Below, piece by piece: positions 7,582 to 16,473 of a DNA stretch of 40,258 nucleotides; the first letter of the stretch is position 1, and the number at the start of each line of letters is the position of its first letter. The translations under genes and the position numbers were made by a program. This DNA is from Rhodospirillales bacterium (GTDB lineage Bacteria > Pseudomonadota > Alphaproteobacteria > Rhodospirillales > Shumkoniaceae), in NCBI GenBank assembly GCA_016776725.1, contig JADHSV010000029.1, positions 1-40,258 of the forward strand, given 5' to 3'. The notes under the pieces were generated by a model that saw nothing but the letters and a program-made list of their open reading frames with translations, searched no databases and was not told the DNA's origin.

Positions 7582-8327
7582 GGCTTTTCCTTCCCGAAAC
7601 TGGGGTAAATGACCAGCTTCGCTTTTCCGGTGAAGGTTATGGTTCTGCCTTTGTCTTTCAATTTCATCCCCTCGGCGTTCAAATTGCCAAACGGTCCCTG
7701 CCCTTCAACCGGCACATTGCTGTGCGCCGCGCCGGCTTGCAAATCGATGGTCGCAATATCGGTGCGGATTTCATAGCCGGAATCGTGGAACAGATTTACC
7801 GCACCGGTCAATTCCAGTGTTTTGTCGACCGGAGAAAGAAGCCCTGTCTCGGCCGTCAACACCAGCCACGACCCGTCATCCAGGGTGATATCCGCCTTCG
7901 GCATTTCCAACTCGACCGGCTCGCCGGCATCCCAAAAATCCTTTCGAATGCGGAAATTCTTGGCCAGGTCGGCGGTGATGGAGAACGGATTGTTGCTGGC
8001 ATCCGTCCCCACAAGCCGAGGATTGACGATGTTCGGGTTTTCCGCCTCGCTCGACACCATGGTCGAAAAGCCAATCAGAAACCGGCCGTCGGAAGGCTGC
8101 AGGTACGGCCACGCCGCCACAAGAATAATCAGGATTGCCGCCCCGACCGGCAGCAAAATCTTCATCATGCCGACAAAGCGGCTGTATCCGCGGCCGAATT
8201 TTTGCGCAACCCGGGGCGCGAAAGGCACATGAACCCGCGCCGCAGCCCCCACCCGTGGCTCGCCCGACGGCGGCGCTGCCGGATTTGAGGCCGACCACGT
8301 TTGGGAACCGGTTTGCGTTGGGTTCAT
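7578..8327 (-). CDS. lptC: LPS export inner-membrane protein LptC
   Basis: 249-residue LptC, the bitopic inner-membrane protein that receives LPS from LptB2FG. A proline- and alanine-rich cytoplasmic N-terminus (about 50 residues) precedes one transmembrane helix (MMKILLPVGAAILIILVAAW). A periplasmic beta-jellyroll with alternating strands follows. ATG 8327 is preferred over a GTG two codons upstream because AAGGTGG lies just in front of it. The gene starts nine bases after the kdsD stop and overlaps lptA. The N-terminal extension is longer than in enterobacteria. Confidence 0.87.
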   Translation of the reverse strand: MNPTQTGSQTWSASNPAAPPSGEPRVGAAARVHVPFAPRVAQKFGRGYSRFVGMMKILLPVGAAILIILVAAWPYLQPSDGRFLIGFSTMVSSEAENPNIVNPRLVGTDASNNPFSITADLAKNFRIRKDFWDAGEPVELEMPKADITLDDGSWLVLTAETGLLSPVDKTLELTGAVNLFHDSGYEIRTDIATIDLQAGAAHSNVPVEGQGPFGNLNAEGMKLKDKGRTITFTGKAKLVIYPSFGKEKP

Positions 8328-8336
8328 AACCACCTT

Positions 8337-9332
8337 CTACGCCACGCCCGCGCGCAGGCAATCGTGGATATGCAAAATTCCCACGGGAACAGCGTCGCGC
8401 ATGACGAAAAGGTTGGTGATGGCGCGTGAATTCATGATCTGCACGGCCTCGCTGGCCAAAGCGTCGGGCCGGATGGTCGTGGGCCCGACGGTCATCACGT
8501 CCGCGGCCCGCCTTCCGATGAGATCGGCGCTCATATGCCGGCGAAGATCGCCGTCTGTGACGATCCCCAGAAGAGCCCCCGCTTCATCGACGATGCCGAC
8601 GCAGCCAAAACTCTTGGCCGTCATCACGATCAGCGCATCGGCCATGGTCACGTCGGCACTGGCCAGCGGCAGTTCGTCTCCGTCGTGCATCAGGTCCGAA
8701 ACCTTCAGCAAACGGCTGCCCAGTTTTCCGCCGGGGTGAAGGGCATGGAAATCTTCGGCGGAGAAACCCTTTCGTTCCAGCAAGGCAACGGAAAGCGCAT
8801 CGCCCAGCGCCATCATCATGGTGGTCGAGGTGGTCGGCGCCAAACCCATGGGGCAGGCTTCTTCGCGATCGGGCAACAAAAGCGTAATCTCGGAAGCCTC
8901 GGCCAATGCGCCGTCGGGCGAACTGGTCATGCAGATAATCGGTATGTTGAAGCGCTTGGCGTAATCGACCAGGTCGACCAGCTCGGACGTTTCCCCCGAA
9001 TTCGACAACGCCAACAAGGCATCGCCCTCGACGATCATGCCTAAATCGCCATGACTGGCCTCGGCGGGGTGCACAAAAAACGCGGGCATTCCGGTAGAAG
9101 CCAGTGTCGAGGCGATCTTGCGCGCCACATGGCCGCTTTTTCCCATCCCGGTGACGACGACCCGTCCACTCAGGCCGCTGATCAGGTCCAGCGCCGCGAA
9201 GAATTGCGCGCCGATAGAGCGCGCCAACGCCTCCAGCCCCTCGGCTTCAATGCGAAGAACGCGACGCGCCGTACCAAGATCCGGTTCGGTATCCTTATCA
9301 CCCGTCTGCGCGGACGCGCCGGAAGATGTCAT
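8337..9332 (-). CDS. kdsD: Arabinose-5-phosphate isomerase KdsD (KpsF/GutQ)
   Basis: 331-residue isomerase that converts ribulose 5-phosphate to arabinose 5-phosphate, the first step to Kdo of LPS. An SIS domain (about residues 45-180) carries GMGKSGHVARKIASTLASTG and SNSGETSEL. Two CBS domains follow (from SDLMHDGDELP and from AADVMTVGP to the end). Catalytic-type His residues sit in EASHGDLGM and DFHALHPGG. Placement immediately before lptC ties Kdo synthesis to LPS export. The N-terminal 25 residues are variable. Confidence 0.94.
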   Translation of the reverse strand: MTSSGASAQTGDKDTEPDLGTARRVLRIEAEGLEALARSIGAQFFAALDLISGLSGRVVVTGMGKSGHVARKIASTLASTGMPAFFVHPAEASHGDLGMIVEGDALLALSNSGETSELVDLVDYAKRFNIPIICMTSSPDGALAEASEITLLLPDREEACPMGLAPTTSTTMMMALGDALSVALLERKGFSAEDFHALHPGGKLGSRLLKVSDLMHDGDELPLASADVTMADALIVMTAKSFGCVGIVDEAGALLGIVTDGDLRRHMSADLIGRRAADVMTVGPTTIRPDALASEAVQIMNSRAITNLFVMRDAVPVGILHIHDCLRAGVA

Positions 9333-9453
9333 TTAGGTGTTCCGTCCATTTGCGCCTATCGGGCCGGCCGTGCTTTCGCCGTTCCGGCATCAACGGGCGG
9401 AGTATGCGCCCAAGGCCCCGAATCGTCAATTAAACGGCGTCTTTGTGAAACGC

Positions 9454-10080
9454 TCAATGATGGAAAATATCAGGATCGTCCCAGCCCAGAAGATCCAACT
9501 CACCGCGAACAGGCAGAAAGTCGAAACAGGCCCGCGCCAGTTCGGTTCGACCTTCCCGGGCGAGCAGCGCGTCAAATATGGCGCGCAGCCGATGCAGATA
9601 GAGAACATCCCCCGCCGCATAGTTTACCTGTTCGGGCGACAATTCGGCCGCCCCCCAGTTCGACGACTGCTGTTCCTTGGAAATCTCAACGCCCAGCAAT
9701 TCCCGGCACAAGTCCTTCAGGCCATGCTTGTCGGTGAAAGTGCGCGTCATTTTCGAAGCGATCTTGGTGCAATAGACCGGGGCGCAAACCACGCCCAGGT
9801 ATTTGCGGATGGCCGCCACGTCAAAACGCGCGAAGTGGAATAGCTTGGTCACGCTCGCGTCGGCCAGCAGCGCTTTCAAATTCGGTGCGTCGTACTGCGG
9901 TTCGGGAAAATGAACCAAATGACAAACGCCGTCACCTGCCGAAAGCTGCACCACGCAAAGCCGGTCGCGATGCGGATTAAGACCCATGGTTTCACTATCC
10001 ACCGCAACCGAGGCGCCGAAGTCCATTCCCGGGGGAAGGTCTCCGATATGCACATGAACTGATTTGAGATCGTTCGTCAC
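9454..10080 (-). CDS. RNase D-like 3'-5' exonuclease
   Basis: 208-residue DEDD exonuclease domain protein. It lacks the HRDC domains of E. coli RNase D (about 375 aa), as is usual for the short alphaproteobacterial form. Catalytic motifs are Exo I AVDSETMGL, Exo II LFHFARFDVAAI, and Exo III NYAAGDVLYLHRL with tyrosine and aspartate. The likely role is trimming of tRNA or other RNA 3' ends. I chose GTG 10080 because AAAGGGG precedes it; longer in-frame starts would run through the tRNA gene. The SD lies in a small hairpin (CCCCGCAAAGGGG). The gene begins 36 bases behind tRNA-Leu, so co-transcription is likely. Confidence 0.85.
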   Translation of the reverse strand: MTNDLKSVHVHIGDLPPGMDFGASVAVDSETMGLNPHRDRLCVVQLSAGDGVCHLVHFPEPQYDAPNLKALLADASVTKLFHFARFDVAAIRKYLGVVCAPVYCTKIASKMTRTFTDKHGLKDLCRELLGVEISKEQQSSNWGAAELSPEQVNYAAGDVLYLHRLRAIFDALLAREGRTELARACFDFLPVRGELDLLGWDDPDIFHH

Positions 10081-10115
10081 GGGATGCCCCTTTGCGGGGA
10101 GAGAATTTGAAAATT

Positions 10116-10202
10116 TGGTGCCCAGGAGAAGACTCGAACTTCCACGACCTTGCGGCCACAGGTACCTGAAACCTGCGCGTCTACCAATTCCGCCACCTGG
10201 GC
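10116..10202 (-). tRNA. tRNA-Leu (anticodon CAG)
   Basis: The 87-base cloverleaf includes an encoded CCA end. The acceptor stem GCCCAGG pairs with CCTGGGC, discriminator base A. The anticodon stem CAGGT/ACCTG encloses loop TTCAGGT, giving anticodon CAG for CUG codons. A long variable arm (class II) is present, and GTTCGAGTC is the T arm. All structural features fit leucine. Confidence 0.95.
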
Positions 10203-10209
10203 ACAAATT

Positions 10210-10233
10210 AAAAAACCTGCCGAAACCGGCTGG
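10210..10233 (-). terminator. Terminator-like hairpin with U-tract before tRNA-Leu
   Basis: On the minus strand CCAGCCG, GTTT, CGGCAGG forms a stem with one A-A mismatch, followed by six T residues, the form of an intrinsic terminator. It ends only seven bases before the tRNA 5' end, between the tRNA and its predicted promoter. No minus-strand gene lies upstream that it could terminate. It may be a leader-processing element or attenuator rather than a true terminator. Confidence 0.4.
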
Positions 10234-10241
10234 CAAGGGGT

Positions 10242-10270
10242 TCGTTAAAGCCATAGGATGCCGATGTCAA
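10242..10270 (-). promoter_or_regulatory. Sigma-70-type promoter for tRNA-Leu and RNase D
   Basis: The minus strand carries a perfect -35 TTGACA (10265-10270) and TAACGA (10242-10247) with 17 bases between. The expected start is close to 10235, about 33 bases ahead of the mature tRNA. Confidence 0.5.
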
Positions 10271-10291
10271 CCGGCTTTATGCCGGTGACGG

Positions 10292-10321
10292 TTGACGAAC
10301 GACAAAAAGCCGGTGTAATCG
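10292..10321 (+). promoter_or_regulatory. Candidate promoter for the NDUFA9-like gene
   Basis: TTGACG (10292-10297) and GTAATC/TAATCG (from 10315) are 17-18 bases apart, about 80 bases upstream of the start codon. It is divergent from the tRNA-Leu promoter, with 21 bases between the two -35 boxes. The -10 box is weak. Confidence 0.35.
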
Positions 10322-10401
10322 TGCCGAAAGTGGTAATCTCTCGCCACCGTGGACGCGGTCGGGCTTGGCCGTAAACGACAAATTTTTTCGAGGAGAACAC
10401 G

Positions 10402-11409
10402 ATGGACCGTCGCGTAGCAACCGTATTTGGCGGGTCCGGGTTTCTCGGGCGGCATCTGGTCAAACGTTTGGCGGAGGAAGGCTACACCGTCCGCGTCGCC
10501 GTTCGTGATATCGAAACGGCACTGTTCCTCAAGACCGCCGGCGCCGTCGGTCAGGTCGTTCCACTTCAGGCAAACATCTCTCATGCGGACTCCGTAACCG
10601 CAGCAGTGCGAGGGGCGGATGTTGTTGTTAATCTCGTTGGAATATTGTCGGAATGGGGCAAGCGCACCTTCGAGCGCATCCATGTTGAAGGGGCATCCAA
10701 CGTTGCCACCGCCGCCGCTGCGGCCGGCGTTAGGCGACTGGTCCAGATTTCCGCCATCGGCGCGGACGCGGATTCTGAATCGGCTTACGCAAGAACCAAG
10801 GCTGCCGGCGAAGAAGCGGCACGCGCGGCGTTTCCCGGTGTGACCATCGTGCGGCCCAGCGTCGTTTTCGGGCCAGAGGACAAGTTCTTCAACACGTTCG
10901 CCGCAATATCACAGATTACGCCCATTCTGCCCGTATTCGGGTGCCCGACGCTGCCGCGCCTTGTTACAGATGCTGAGAACGGCGGTCCGAGCATCGATTT
11001 TTACGGCAATGGCGGTACACGCTTCCAGCCGGTTTACGTCGCCGACGTCGCGGCCGCAATCACGCGCATTCTTGGTGACGAAAAAACAGCGGGGAAAATC
11101 TACGAACTCGGCGGACCGAGGGTCTACAGCTTCAAGGAAATCATGGAACTTGTGATGGCCGAAACCAAGCGTTCGCGGCTTCTCGTTCCGGTGCCCTTCG
11201 CCATTGCCGCCATTGAAGCCTGGTTTATCGAAAAGCTTCCCAAGCCGCTTTTGACGCGCGATCAGGTCAAGCTCCTGAAAAGCGACAACGTGGTCGGGGA
11301 AGACGCATTGGGCCTCAAGGATCTGGGTGTCGACGCGACAGCCGCCGAGACCATACTTCCGACCTACCTTGCGCGCTTCCGGCCGCCGACGGCCCAGGGC
11401 CGGCGATAA
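10402..11409 (+). CDS. NDUFA9-like complex I accessory NAD(P)-binding protein
   Basis: 335-residue atypical SDR. The nucleotide-binding loop is TVFGGSGFLGRHLVKRL at residues 6-22. The downstream GGTRFQPVYVADVA and GKIYELGGPRVYSFKEI segments are typical of complex I NDUFA9 subunits and their bacterial homologues. In alphaproteobacteria and mitochondria these bind NADPH at the rim of complex I; a free reductase role has not been excluded. Start ATG follows GAGGAGAAC. There is no signal peptide or transmembrane segment. It stands alone, convergent with the cyclase gene, with 15 bases between stops. No nuo genes are in this window. Confidence 0.85.
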   Translation: MDRRVATVFGGSGFLGRHLVKRLAEEGYTVRVAVRDIETALFLKTAGAVGQVVPLQANISHADSVTAAVRGADVVVNLVGILSEWGKRTFERIHVEGASNVATAAAAAGVRRLVQISAIGADADSESAYARTKAAGEEAARAAFPGVTIVRPSVVFGPEDKFFNTFAAISQITPILPVFGCPTLPRLVTDAENGGPSIDFYGNGGTRFQPVYVADVAAAITRILGDEKTAGKIYELGGPRVYSFKEIMELVMAETKRSRLLVPVPFAIAAIEAWFIEKLPKPLLTRDQVKLLKSDNVVGEDALGLKDLGVDATAAETILPTYLARFRPPTAQGRR

Positions 11410-11424
11410 TACCAACGGCCAGGG

Positions 11425-13254
11425 TTAAGCGCCGTTGCCCTCTTTCCAGATGACTTCGTAAACCGGCACCGGGTCGGCGAAGCCTTTCATTTCCCGCGTG
11501 CCGCGCGAAACGAAGTTGATGGCGCGTCCTGTACACAGGCCTTTGACCACTTCCGAAACGATAATCTCGTCGGATTCCGCCACCGCGCACAGCCGCGCCG
11601 AAAGCTGCACGGTGACGCCGAACAGATCATCGTCTTCAACCACGGGCTCACCGGCATTAATGCCGATACACAAATGAAGCGGAATATCGCCTTCGGCCGC
11701 GTTATTGGCGATAACCCGTTCCTGCATTTCAATGGCCGCCTCGACCGCGTTGGAAACCGTGGTGAAGGAAGCCATGATGCCGTCGCCCGTGTGTTTCACT
11801 TCGCGCCCGGAGAAATTTGTCAGCGCTGATCGCACAATCCGGTTGTGAGTTCGCACAACGTACTGCGCCGCGTCGTCGCCGACACTGACGGTCATGCTCG
11901 TCGATCCGACGATATCGGTGAACAACACGGCAAGCGGCCCGGAATGTTCTTCCTTTTTGGCCGGGTTGCGCCAGTTTTCAAGGGCCGGCGTAATCTGGCG
12001 CGCACCCTCTTCATCGCCCTCCAGAAACGCCATCATGGACTGCCGACCGGACTCGTACATTTCAACGTACTTCGGCTGCATCAGATAGTCGGCCGCTCCA
12101 TCGGCGAATTTACGCGCCATGTCGGCTGGTGTGCCGAGCGATTGAACCGCGCCCGCCAGAATCTGAAGCGAATCACTTGCCTCCAGGCCCTGGGTCGTCG
12201 CCATTGAATCCACGGCGCCGGCGACGTAAAGATTGATGCCGAAACGCGAAAACGCATCAACCGCACCAGCCGCCCGGATTTCCTCGGCAGCGGTGGCGAC
12301 AAAGGTCGTCAACTTTGCCTTCTGGGTCTCCCCGGCTTCGCTCAACGGCGTTTCCGGTTCCGGTTCCGGCTCGGCTTCAAGAATGTTTTCTTCCTCGGGT
12401 TCGGGCGCCGACTCGGACTCGGCCTCTTGCTCATCCTCTGCGGCATCGCTATCGGGCGGAGGTTTCTCCTCGGATTCCTTCAGCGTTTTGAGGATATCGG
12501 CGCTCGGTTGCGGCAATTTGCGGCGAACCCTGGCCGGACGGGCGGGCGCCGCGCGCGCCTGAACGCGGGGACGCCGCGGCGCGGCCACAACTTTAATGCC
12601 ATTAAGGAAAAACAGAGCCAACAGTCCGAAACTGAGGAGAAACGTTGTAATGAAAACGACAAACAACGCGTTCGCCTGCCCCGCCCCCATGACTGCAATA
12701 TTTCTTGCCGCAAACTTCGGTGCGAATACCGGCAGCAACCCCGTCACCAGGGCGGCCAGTCCCAACGCCAGAAGAACGTAAATGAAAATGCGCAAGAAAA
12801 GGCCGGAAACCGTTACGGTGGTTGGAACCCTTGACCTCCCCCTGCTGGCGCGGCCGCGGCGGCCGGCGGCACCGTCGTAAAGGTCGTCGTCATCATCATC
12901 GTCGTCATCATATGAAGCGTATAAATCACCACCGCCTCGGCCGCCGGAGCGACTGTCCTGATAGCCCCCACCACCGCCGCCGCCCCCACCGCGGCCGGAA
13001 GGTGATGACTGTGCCGATTTTTCCGAAGCAGCCGCCGCCAATCCGGCGCTTTTGAATACGACAACCTGTTTGTAAAGTCCGGTCTCGTCGTCATAAACCT
13101 CACGAACAACCTTGACCAAAGCTTTCGAGCTTTGCGAAAGCTGCTTTGCTTCCTCAATTGCCGCATTGGCACCGGTTACCGGATGACGCGCGTGGATTTC
13201 CCAGCGGTCTCCGACCATGATGCAAACTTCGTAACTGGCGTTAGCGTCGCTCAT
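11425..13254 (-). CDS. Membrane-bound class III adenylate/guanylate cyclase
   Basis: 609-residue protein. Residues 1-75 form a small globular N-terminal domain that I do not recognise. Low complexity follows, with nine glycines at 89-97 and nine aspartates at 116-124. Two transmembrane helices lie at about 151-175 and 195-220. A proline/glutamate-rich stretch (260-310) and a helical region (about 315-420) precede the class III catalytic domain from about residue 440. Metal-binding aspartates are in LFTDIVGST and HTGDGIMASF. The transition-state Asn/Arg segment reads VQLSARL, so arginine is kept but glutamine stands where asparagine is usual. Topology suggests a cytoplasmic cyclase. cAMP versus cGMP specificity cannot be told. 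Confidence 0.85.
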   Translation of the reverse strand: MSDANASYEVCIMVGDRWEIHARHPVTGANAAIEEAKQLSQSSKALVKVVREVYDDETGLYKQVVVFKSAGLAAAASEKSAQSSPSGRGGGGGGGGGYQDSRSGGRGGGDLYASYDDDDDDDDDLYDGAAGRRGRASRGRSRVPTTVTVSGLFLRIFIYVLLALGLAALVTGLLPVFAPKFAARNIAVMGAGQANALFVVFITTFLLSFGLLALFFLNGIKVVAAPRRPRVQARAAPARPARVRRKLPQPSADILKTLKESEEKPPPDSDAAEDEQEAESESAPEPEEENILEAEPEPEPETPLSEAGETQKAKLTTFVATAAEEIRAAGAVDAFSRFGINLYVAGAVDSMATTQGLEASDSLQILAGAVQSLGTPADMARKFADGAADYLMQPKYVEMYESGRQSMMAFLEGDEEGARQITPALENWRNPAKKEEHSGPLAVLFTDIVGSTSMTVSVGDDAAQYVVRTHNRIVRSALTNFSGREVKHTGDGIMASFTTVSNAVEAAIEMQERVIANNAAEGDIPLHLCIGINAGEPVVEDDDLFGVTVQLSARLCAVAESDEIIVSEVVKGLCTGRAINFVSRGTREMKGFADPVPVYEVIWKEGNGA

Positions 13255-13497
13255 TTAGGTCCATGCAACCCGCAGCGTCATCGCGCGGGGTCCCCATATA
13301 CTTCGCCGAACCGGCAGATTACCGGGAAACACGACAAAACAACAGTATTTCAATGCCCAAATGAATATTTCTTCGAGCCAATTGCTTCGGAATGTCGACC
13401 ACGCGCGGCAATTGTTTTGTGTCGCGCAATGATTATCTATTTAAAATGGATAGCGAACAGGGCATCGGATATTCAATTCCTTTCAAAGGATGGAGCG

Positions 13498-14049
13498 ATG
13501 ATAAAGATTCGTGCGATTCTGATTGTTATGCTGGTTGGCCTGGGCCTATCAAGCGTCCCGGCACAGGCCGACGATGCAACCATCGACGCATTTTTCGGGC
13601 GTTATGCGGGAACGGCGATTTCAACATCGGACGAGGGATTGTCCAAGCGTGACCTGAGCGTTCACATTGTTGATGCAGGTGCGGGCGCCTTTACCCTCGA
13701 CTGGATGACCTTTACCCGCAAGGCCGACGGTAGGCGCAAACGCAAAAGTTATTCCATCACATTCAAACCGACGAAGCGCGAAAGCATATACGCCTCGGCC
13801 ATGCGGCGCGATAAATTCGGCAACGTGGTTCCGCTGGACCCGCTGAAGGGCGAGCCCTACGTGTGGGCCAGAATTCAAGGTAAAACCCTAAGCGTCCACG
13901 CCCTTCATATTATTGAAGACGGCGGGTACGAACTGCAGGTTTACGAGCGCACCCTGAAAGAAAACGGACTGGAGTTGCGTTTCTCGCGCATCCGCAACGG
14001 CAAGCAACTGAAGCTGATCACCGGATCGTTGGAGCGGTTCGACAACTGA
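13498..14049 (+). CDS. Secreted hypothetical protein
   Basis: 183-residue protein of unknown function. The first 23 residues form a signal peptide (MIKIRAILIVMLVGL..., cleavage after AQA). The mature part starts with acidic DDATIDAFFGRYAG. It then looks like an all-beta domain with alternating strands (DLSVHIVDAGAGAFTLDWMT, RKSYSITFKPT, YELQVYERTL). I chose ATG 13498 because AGGATGGAG precedes it and it places the signal peptide at the terminus; the frame stays open upstream but without features. The 243 bases before it hold no gene I can support. It ends 18 bases before the convergent pheT stop. Confidence 0.75.
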   Translation: MIKIRAILIVMLVGLGLSSVPAQADDATIDAFFGRYAGTAISTSDEGLSKRDLSVHIVDAGAGAFTLDWMTFTRKADGRRKRKSYSITFKPTKRESIYASAMRRDKFGNVVPLDPLKGEPYVWARIQGKTLSVHALHIIEDGGYELQVYERTLKENGLELRFSRIRNGKQLKLITGSLERFDN

Positions 14050-14067
14050 ACCGCCCCGATTTTCCGT

Positions 14068-16473
14068 TCAGGCCCGCAGGGTTCCGCCGGTCGCCTTTTC
14101 AACCCGCGCCACGATCTGCTTGGCAACGGCCTCGATCTCGGCGTCGGTCAGCGTCTTTTGCGTGGGTTGAAGCACCACGTTGATGGCCAGCGACTTCTTG
14201 CCCGCATCAAGCGATCCGCCTTCAAACACGTCGAACACCCGAACGTCCGAGATCAATCTCGTATCGGCGCTTCTGGCGGCCTTGAGAACATCGGCGGCGG
14301 GCACCCGCGCATCGACAACAAAAGCAAAATCGCGCTCGACCGGCTGGAAGGGTGAAAGTTCAAGGAACACCTTGGTCGCGCTCTTGCGGCGTTTGGCCTT
14401 GGGAACACGATCAAGAAACACCTCGAAACCAACCATCGGTCCCTTCACACCCAACGCCTTGAGCACGCGCGGGTGAATTTCGCCAAACCATGCAAGGACT
14501 GTCTTCGGCCCCAGACACAGGCTTCCCGAGCGGCCCGGGTGATACCAGCCCGGCGCGTTATCGACGACCTGCAATTTATCCACCGGCGCACCCGCGCCCG
14601 CCAGGGCGGCCAGTGCATCGGCCTTGGCATCGAAGACTTCCACGCTGCGCGGCGGCCCGGCCCAATCGCGCGGTCCCGAGCGGCCTGAGCGCAGACCCGA
14701 CGCCACCATCATCTGGTCGTCCGGCTTGTCGCCCGCGTATTGCGGTCCAAGTTCAAACAGCGCGGCTTCCGAAAGCCCACGGTCCGCATTGCGTCCGGCG
14801 GCCGCGATCAGGTTGGGCAGGATCGACGGACGCATGACGTCCAAATCGCTGCTAATGGGATTGGCCAGCCGGATTGATTGCGGAACCTCACCGAACAGAC
14901 CGGCCTGACCCGACGGCATGAACGATAGGGTTACTGCCTCGATCATCCCACGGCTCGCCAGAATTCGCCGCACGTCAACCCGGCGGCGCTGCTCGCCGCT
15001 AAGCGCGGGATGAGGCAAGGTCGCCCCCAGTTCCATGGGCACGACGGGGATGTTGTCGTAGCCGTAAACACGGATCACTTCCTCGACCAGGCAGGGCTCG
15101 CCGACGATGTCGTTGCGCCACGGTGCGACCATCACCTTCAGGACATCGCCGTCGGCTTCGACGCCACAGCCCAGCGCGGTGAGAATACGTTCAATCTCGG
15201 CGCGCGGCACGTCGACGCCGCCCAGACCCGCGATGCGTTCGGGCCGCAACGTGATTTCACGCCGCCAGTCGGGTTCACTCCCGGCAATAACCAGTTCGGA
15301 CGCCTCGCCGCCGCACCAATCGCGTATCAGGCGCGTTGCGATCTCCACTGCATCCACCAGGAACGACGGGTCGATGCCACGCTCAAAGCGGAACCGCGCA
15401 TCCGTCTGCAAATTCAGCTTGCGCCCGGTGGTCGCCGTGCGGATGGGATCGAAATAGGCGGACTCGATAAAGACGTTGAGCGTATCTTCGCCGCAACCGG
15501 TGCGTTCGGCGCCGATAACCCCGCCCAGAGCCTCCGGTTCCTCGTCATCGGCGATGACGGTCATTTCCTCGTCGGGCTCGTAAATCTTTCCGTCCAAGGC
15601 GTAAAGGGCTTCGCCCTTGCGGGCCAGACGCGGGCGGATGTTTCCGCGCACCTTGTCGGCGTCGAACACATGCAAGGGACGGCACAGGCCGACGGTCAGC
15701 AGGTTCGTCACATCGACCAGTGCCGAAATCGGCCGTAGCCCGATGGCAACCAATCGGTCCTTGACCCATTGCGGGCTTTCGCCGTTTTTGACACCCCGGA
15801 TATAGCGTCCAACGAAGTACGGACAAGCGTCTTCCTTGCCTTCAGGGAAGTCGAGAACGACATCAATGGGGCTTTTAAACTCGCCGGGGACGGGGCTCAA
15901 ATCCAGCGGTTTCAGGGTGCCGAGACCGGCCGCCGCCAGATCGCGCGCAATCCCGCGCACGCCCAGGCAATCGCCCCGGTTGGGCGTGACGCCGACATCG
16001 AACACCGGGTCGGAAAGACCCATGACGTCAATCGCGCGCACGCCGACGGGCGTATCCGCCGGCAACTCGATAATTCCCGAGTGATCCGAGCCGATGCCCA
16101 TTTCATCTTCGGACAGAAGCATTCCGTTGCTTTCGACGCCGCGGATGCTTGCTTTTTTCAGGGTCACGTCGATGCCCGGAATATACATTCCGGCCTGCGC
16201 GAACACGGCCCGCATTCCGGCCACCGCATTGGGCGCACCGCAGACAACCTCGGTGACGCCTTCGCCGAAATTAACCTTGCACAGGCGCAGGCGGTCGGCG
16301 TTGGGGTGCTGCGTCGCTTCCAGCACCTCGGCGACCACGAAATCTTCCAGCCCCTCGGAGCGGTCCACGACCTCTTCAATCTCGATGCCCAGCATGGTCA
16401 GGCTGTCGGCGATCTCTACAATGGACGCTTCGGTGTCCAGGTGTTCCTTGAGCCAGCTCAGTGTGAACTTCAT
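14068..16473 (-). CDS. pheT: Phenylalanyl-tRNA synthetase beta subunit
   Basis: 801-residue beta subunit of the alpha2-beta2 phenylalanine-tRNA ligase. Residues about 40-150 form the EMAP/OB-like tRNA-binding domain ([16 protein letters not shown]). B3/B4 editing and B5 domains follow ([27 protein letters not shown]). The C-terminus (about 705-800) is the FDX-ACB anticodon-binding domain with [16 protein letters not shown]. Length is normal. The ATG overlaps the pheS stop by four bases, giving coupled synthesis of the two subunits. Confidence 0.97.
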   Translation of the reverse strand: MKFTLSWLKEHLDTEASIVEIADSLTMLGIEIEEVVDRSEGLEDFVVAEVLEATQHPNADRLRLCKVNFGEGVTEVVCGAPNAVAGMRAVFAQAGMYIPGIDVTLKKASIRGVESNGMLLSEDEMGIGSDHSGIIELPADTPVGVRAIDVMGLSDPVFDVGVTPNRGDCLGVRGIARDLAAAGLGTLKPLDLSPVPGEFKSPIDVVLDFPEGKEDACPYFVGRYIRGVKNGESPQWVKDRLVAIGLRPISALVDVTNLLTVGLCRPLHVFDADKVRGNIRPRLARKGEALYALDGKIYEPDEEMTVIADDEEPEALGGVIGAERTGCGEDTLNVFIESAYFDPIRTATTGRKLNLQTDARFRFERGIDPSFLVDAVEIATRLIRDWCGGEASELVIAGSEPDWRREITLRPERIAGLGGVDVPRAEIERILTALGCGVEADGDVLKVMVAPWRNDIVGEPCLVEEVIRVYGYDNIPVVPMELGATLPHPALSGEQRRRVDVRRILASRGMIEAVTLSFMPSGQAGLFGEVPQSIRLANPISSDLDVMRPSILPNLIAAAGRNADRGLSEAALFELGPQYAGDKPDDQMMVASGLRSGRSGPRDWAGPPRSVEVFDAKADALAALAGAGAPVDKLQVVDNAPGWYHPGRSGSLCLGPKTVLAWFGEIHPRVLKALGVKGPMVGFEVFLDRVPKAKRRKSATKVFLELSPFQPVERDFAFVVDARVPAADVLKAARSADTRLISDVRVFDVFEGGSLDAGKKSLAINVVLQPTQKTLTDAEIEAVAKQIVARVEKATGGTLRA

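Noticed and set aside
10081-10254. N-terminal extension of the RNase D-like frame by 58 residues
   Set aside because: It would translate through the tRNA-Leu gene; GTG 10080 has a suitable SD and gives the conserved N-terminus.
13132-13497. 122 extra codons ahead of the secreted protein
   Set aside because: They overlap the cyclase start antisense, have no conserved features, and would bury the signal peptide.
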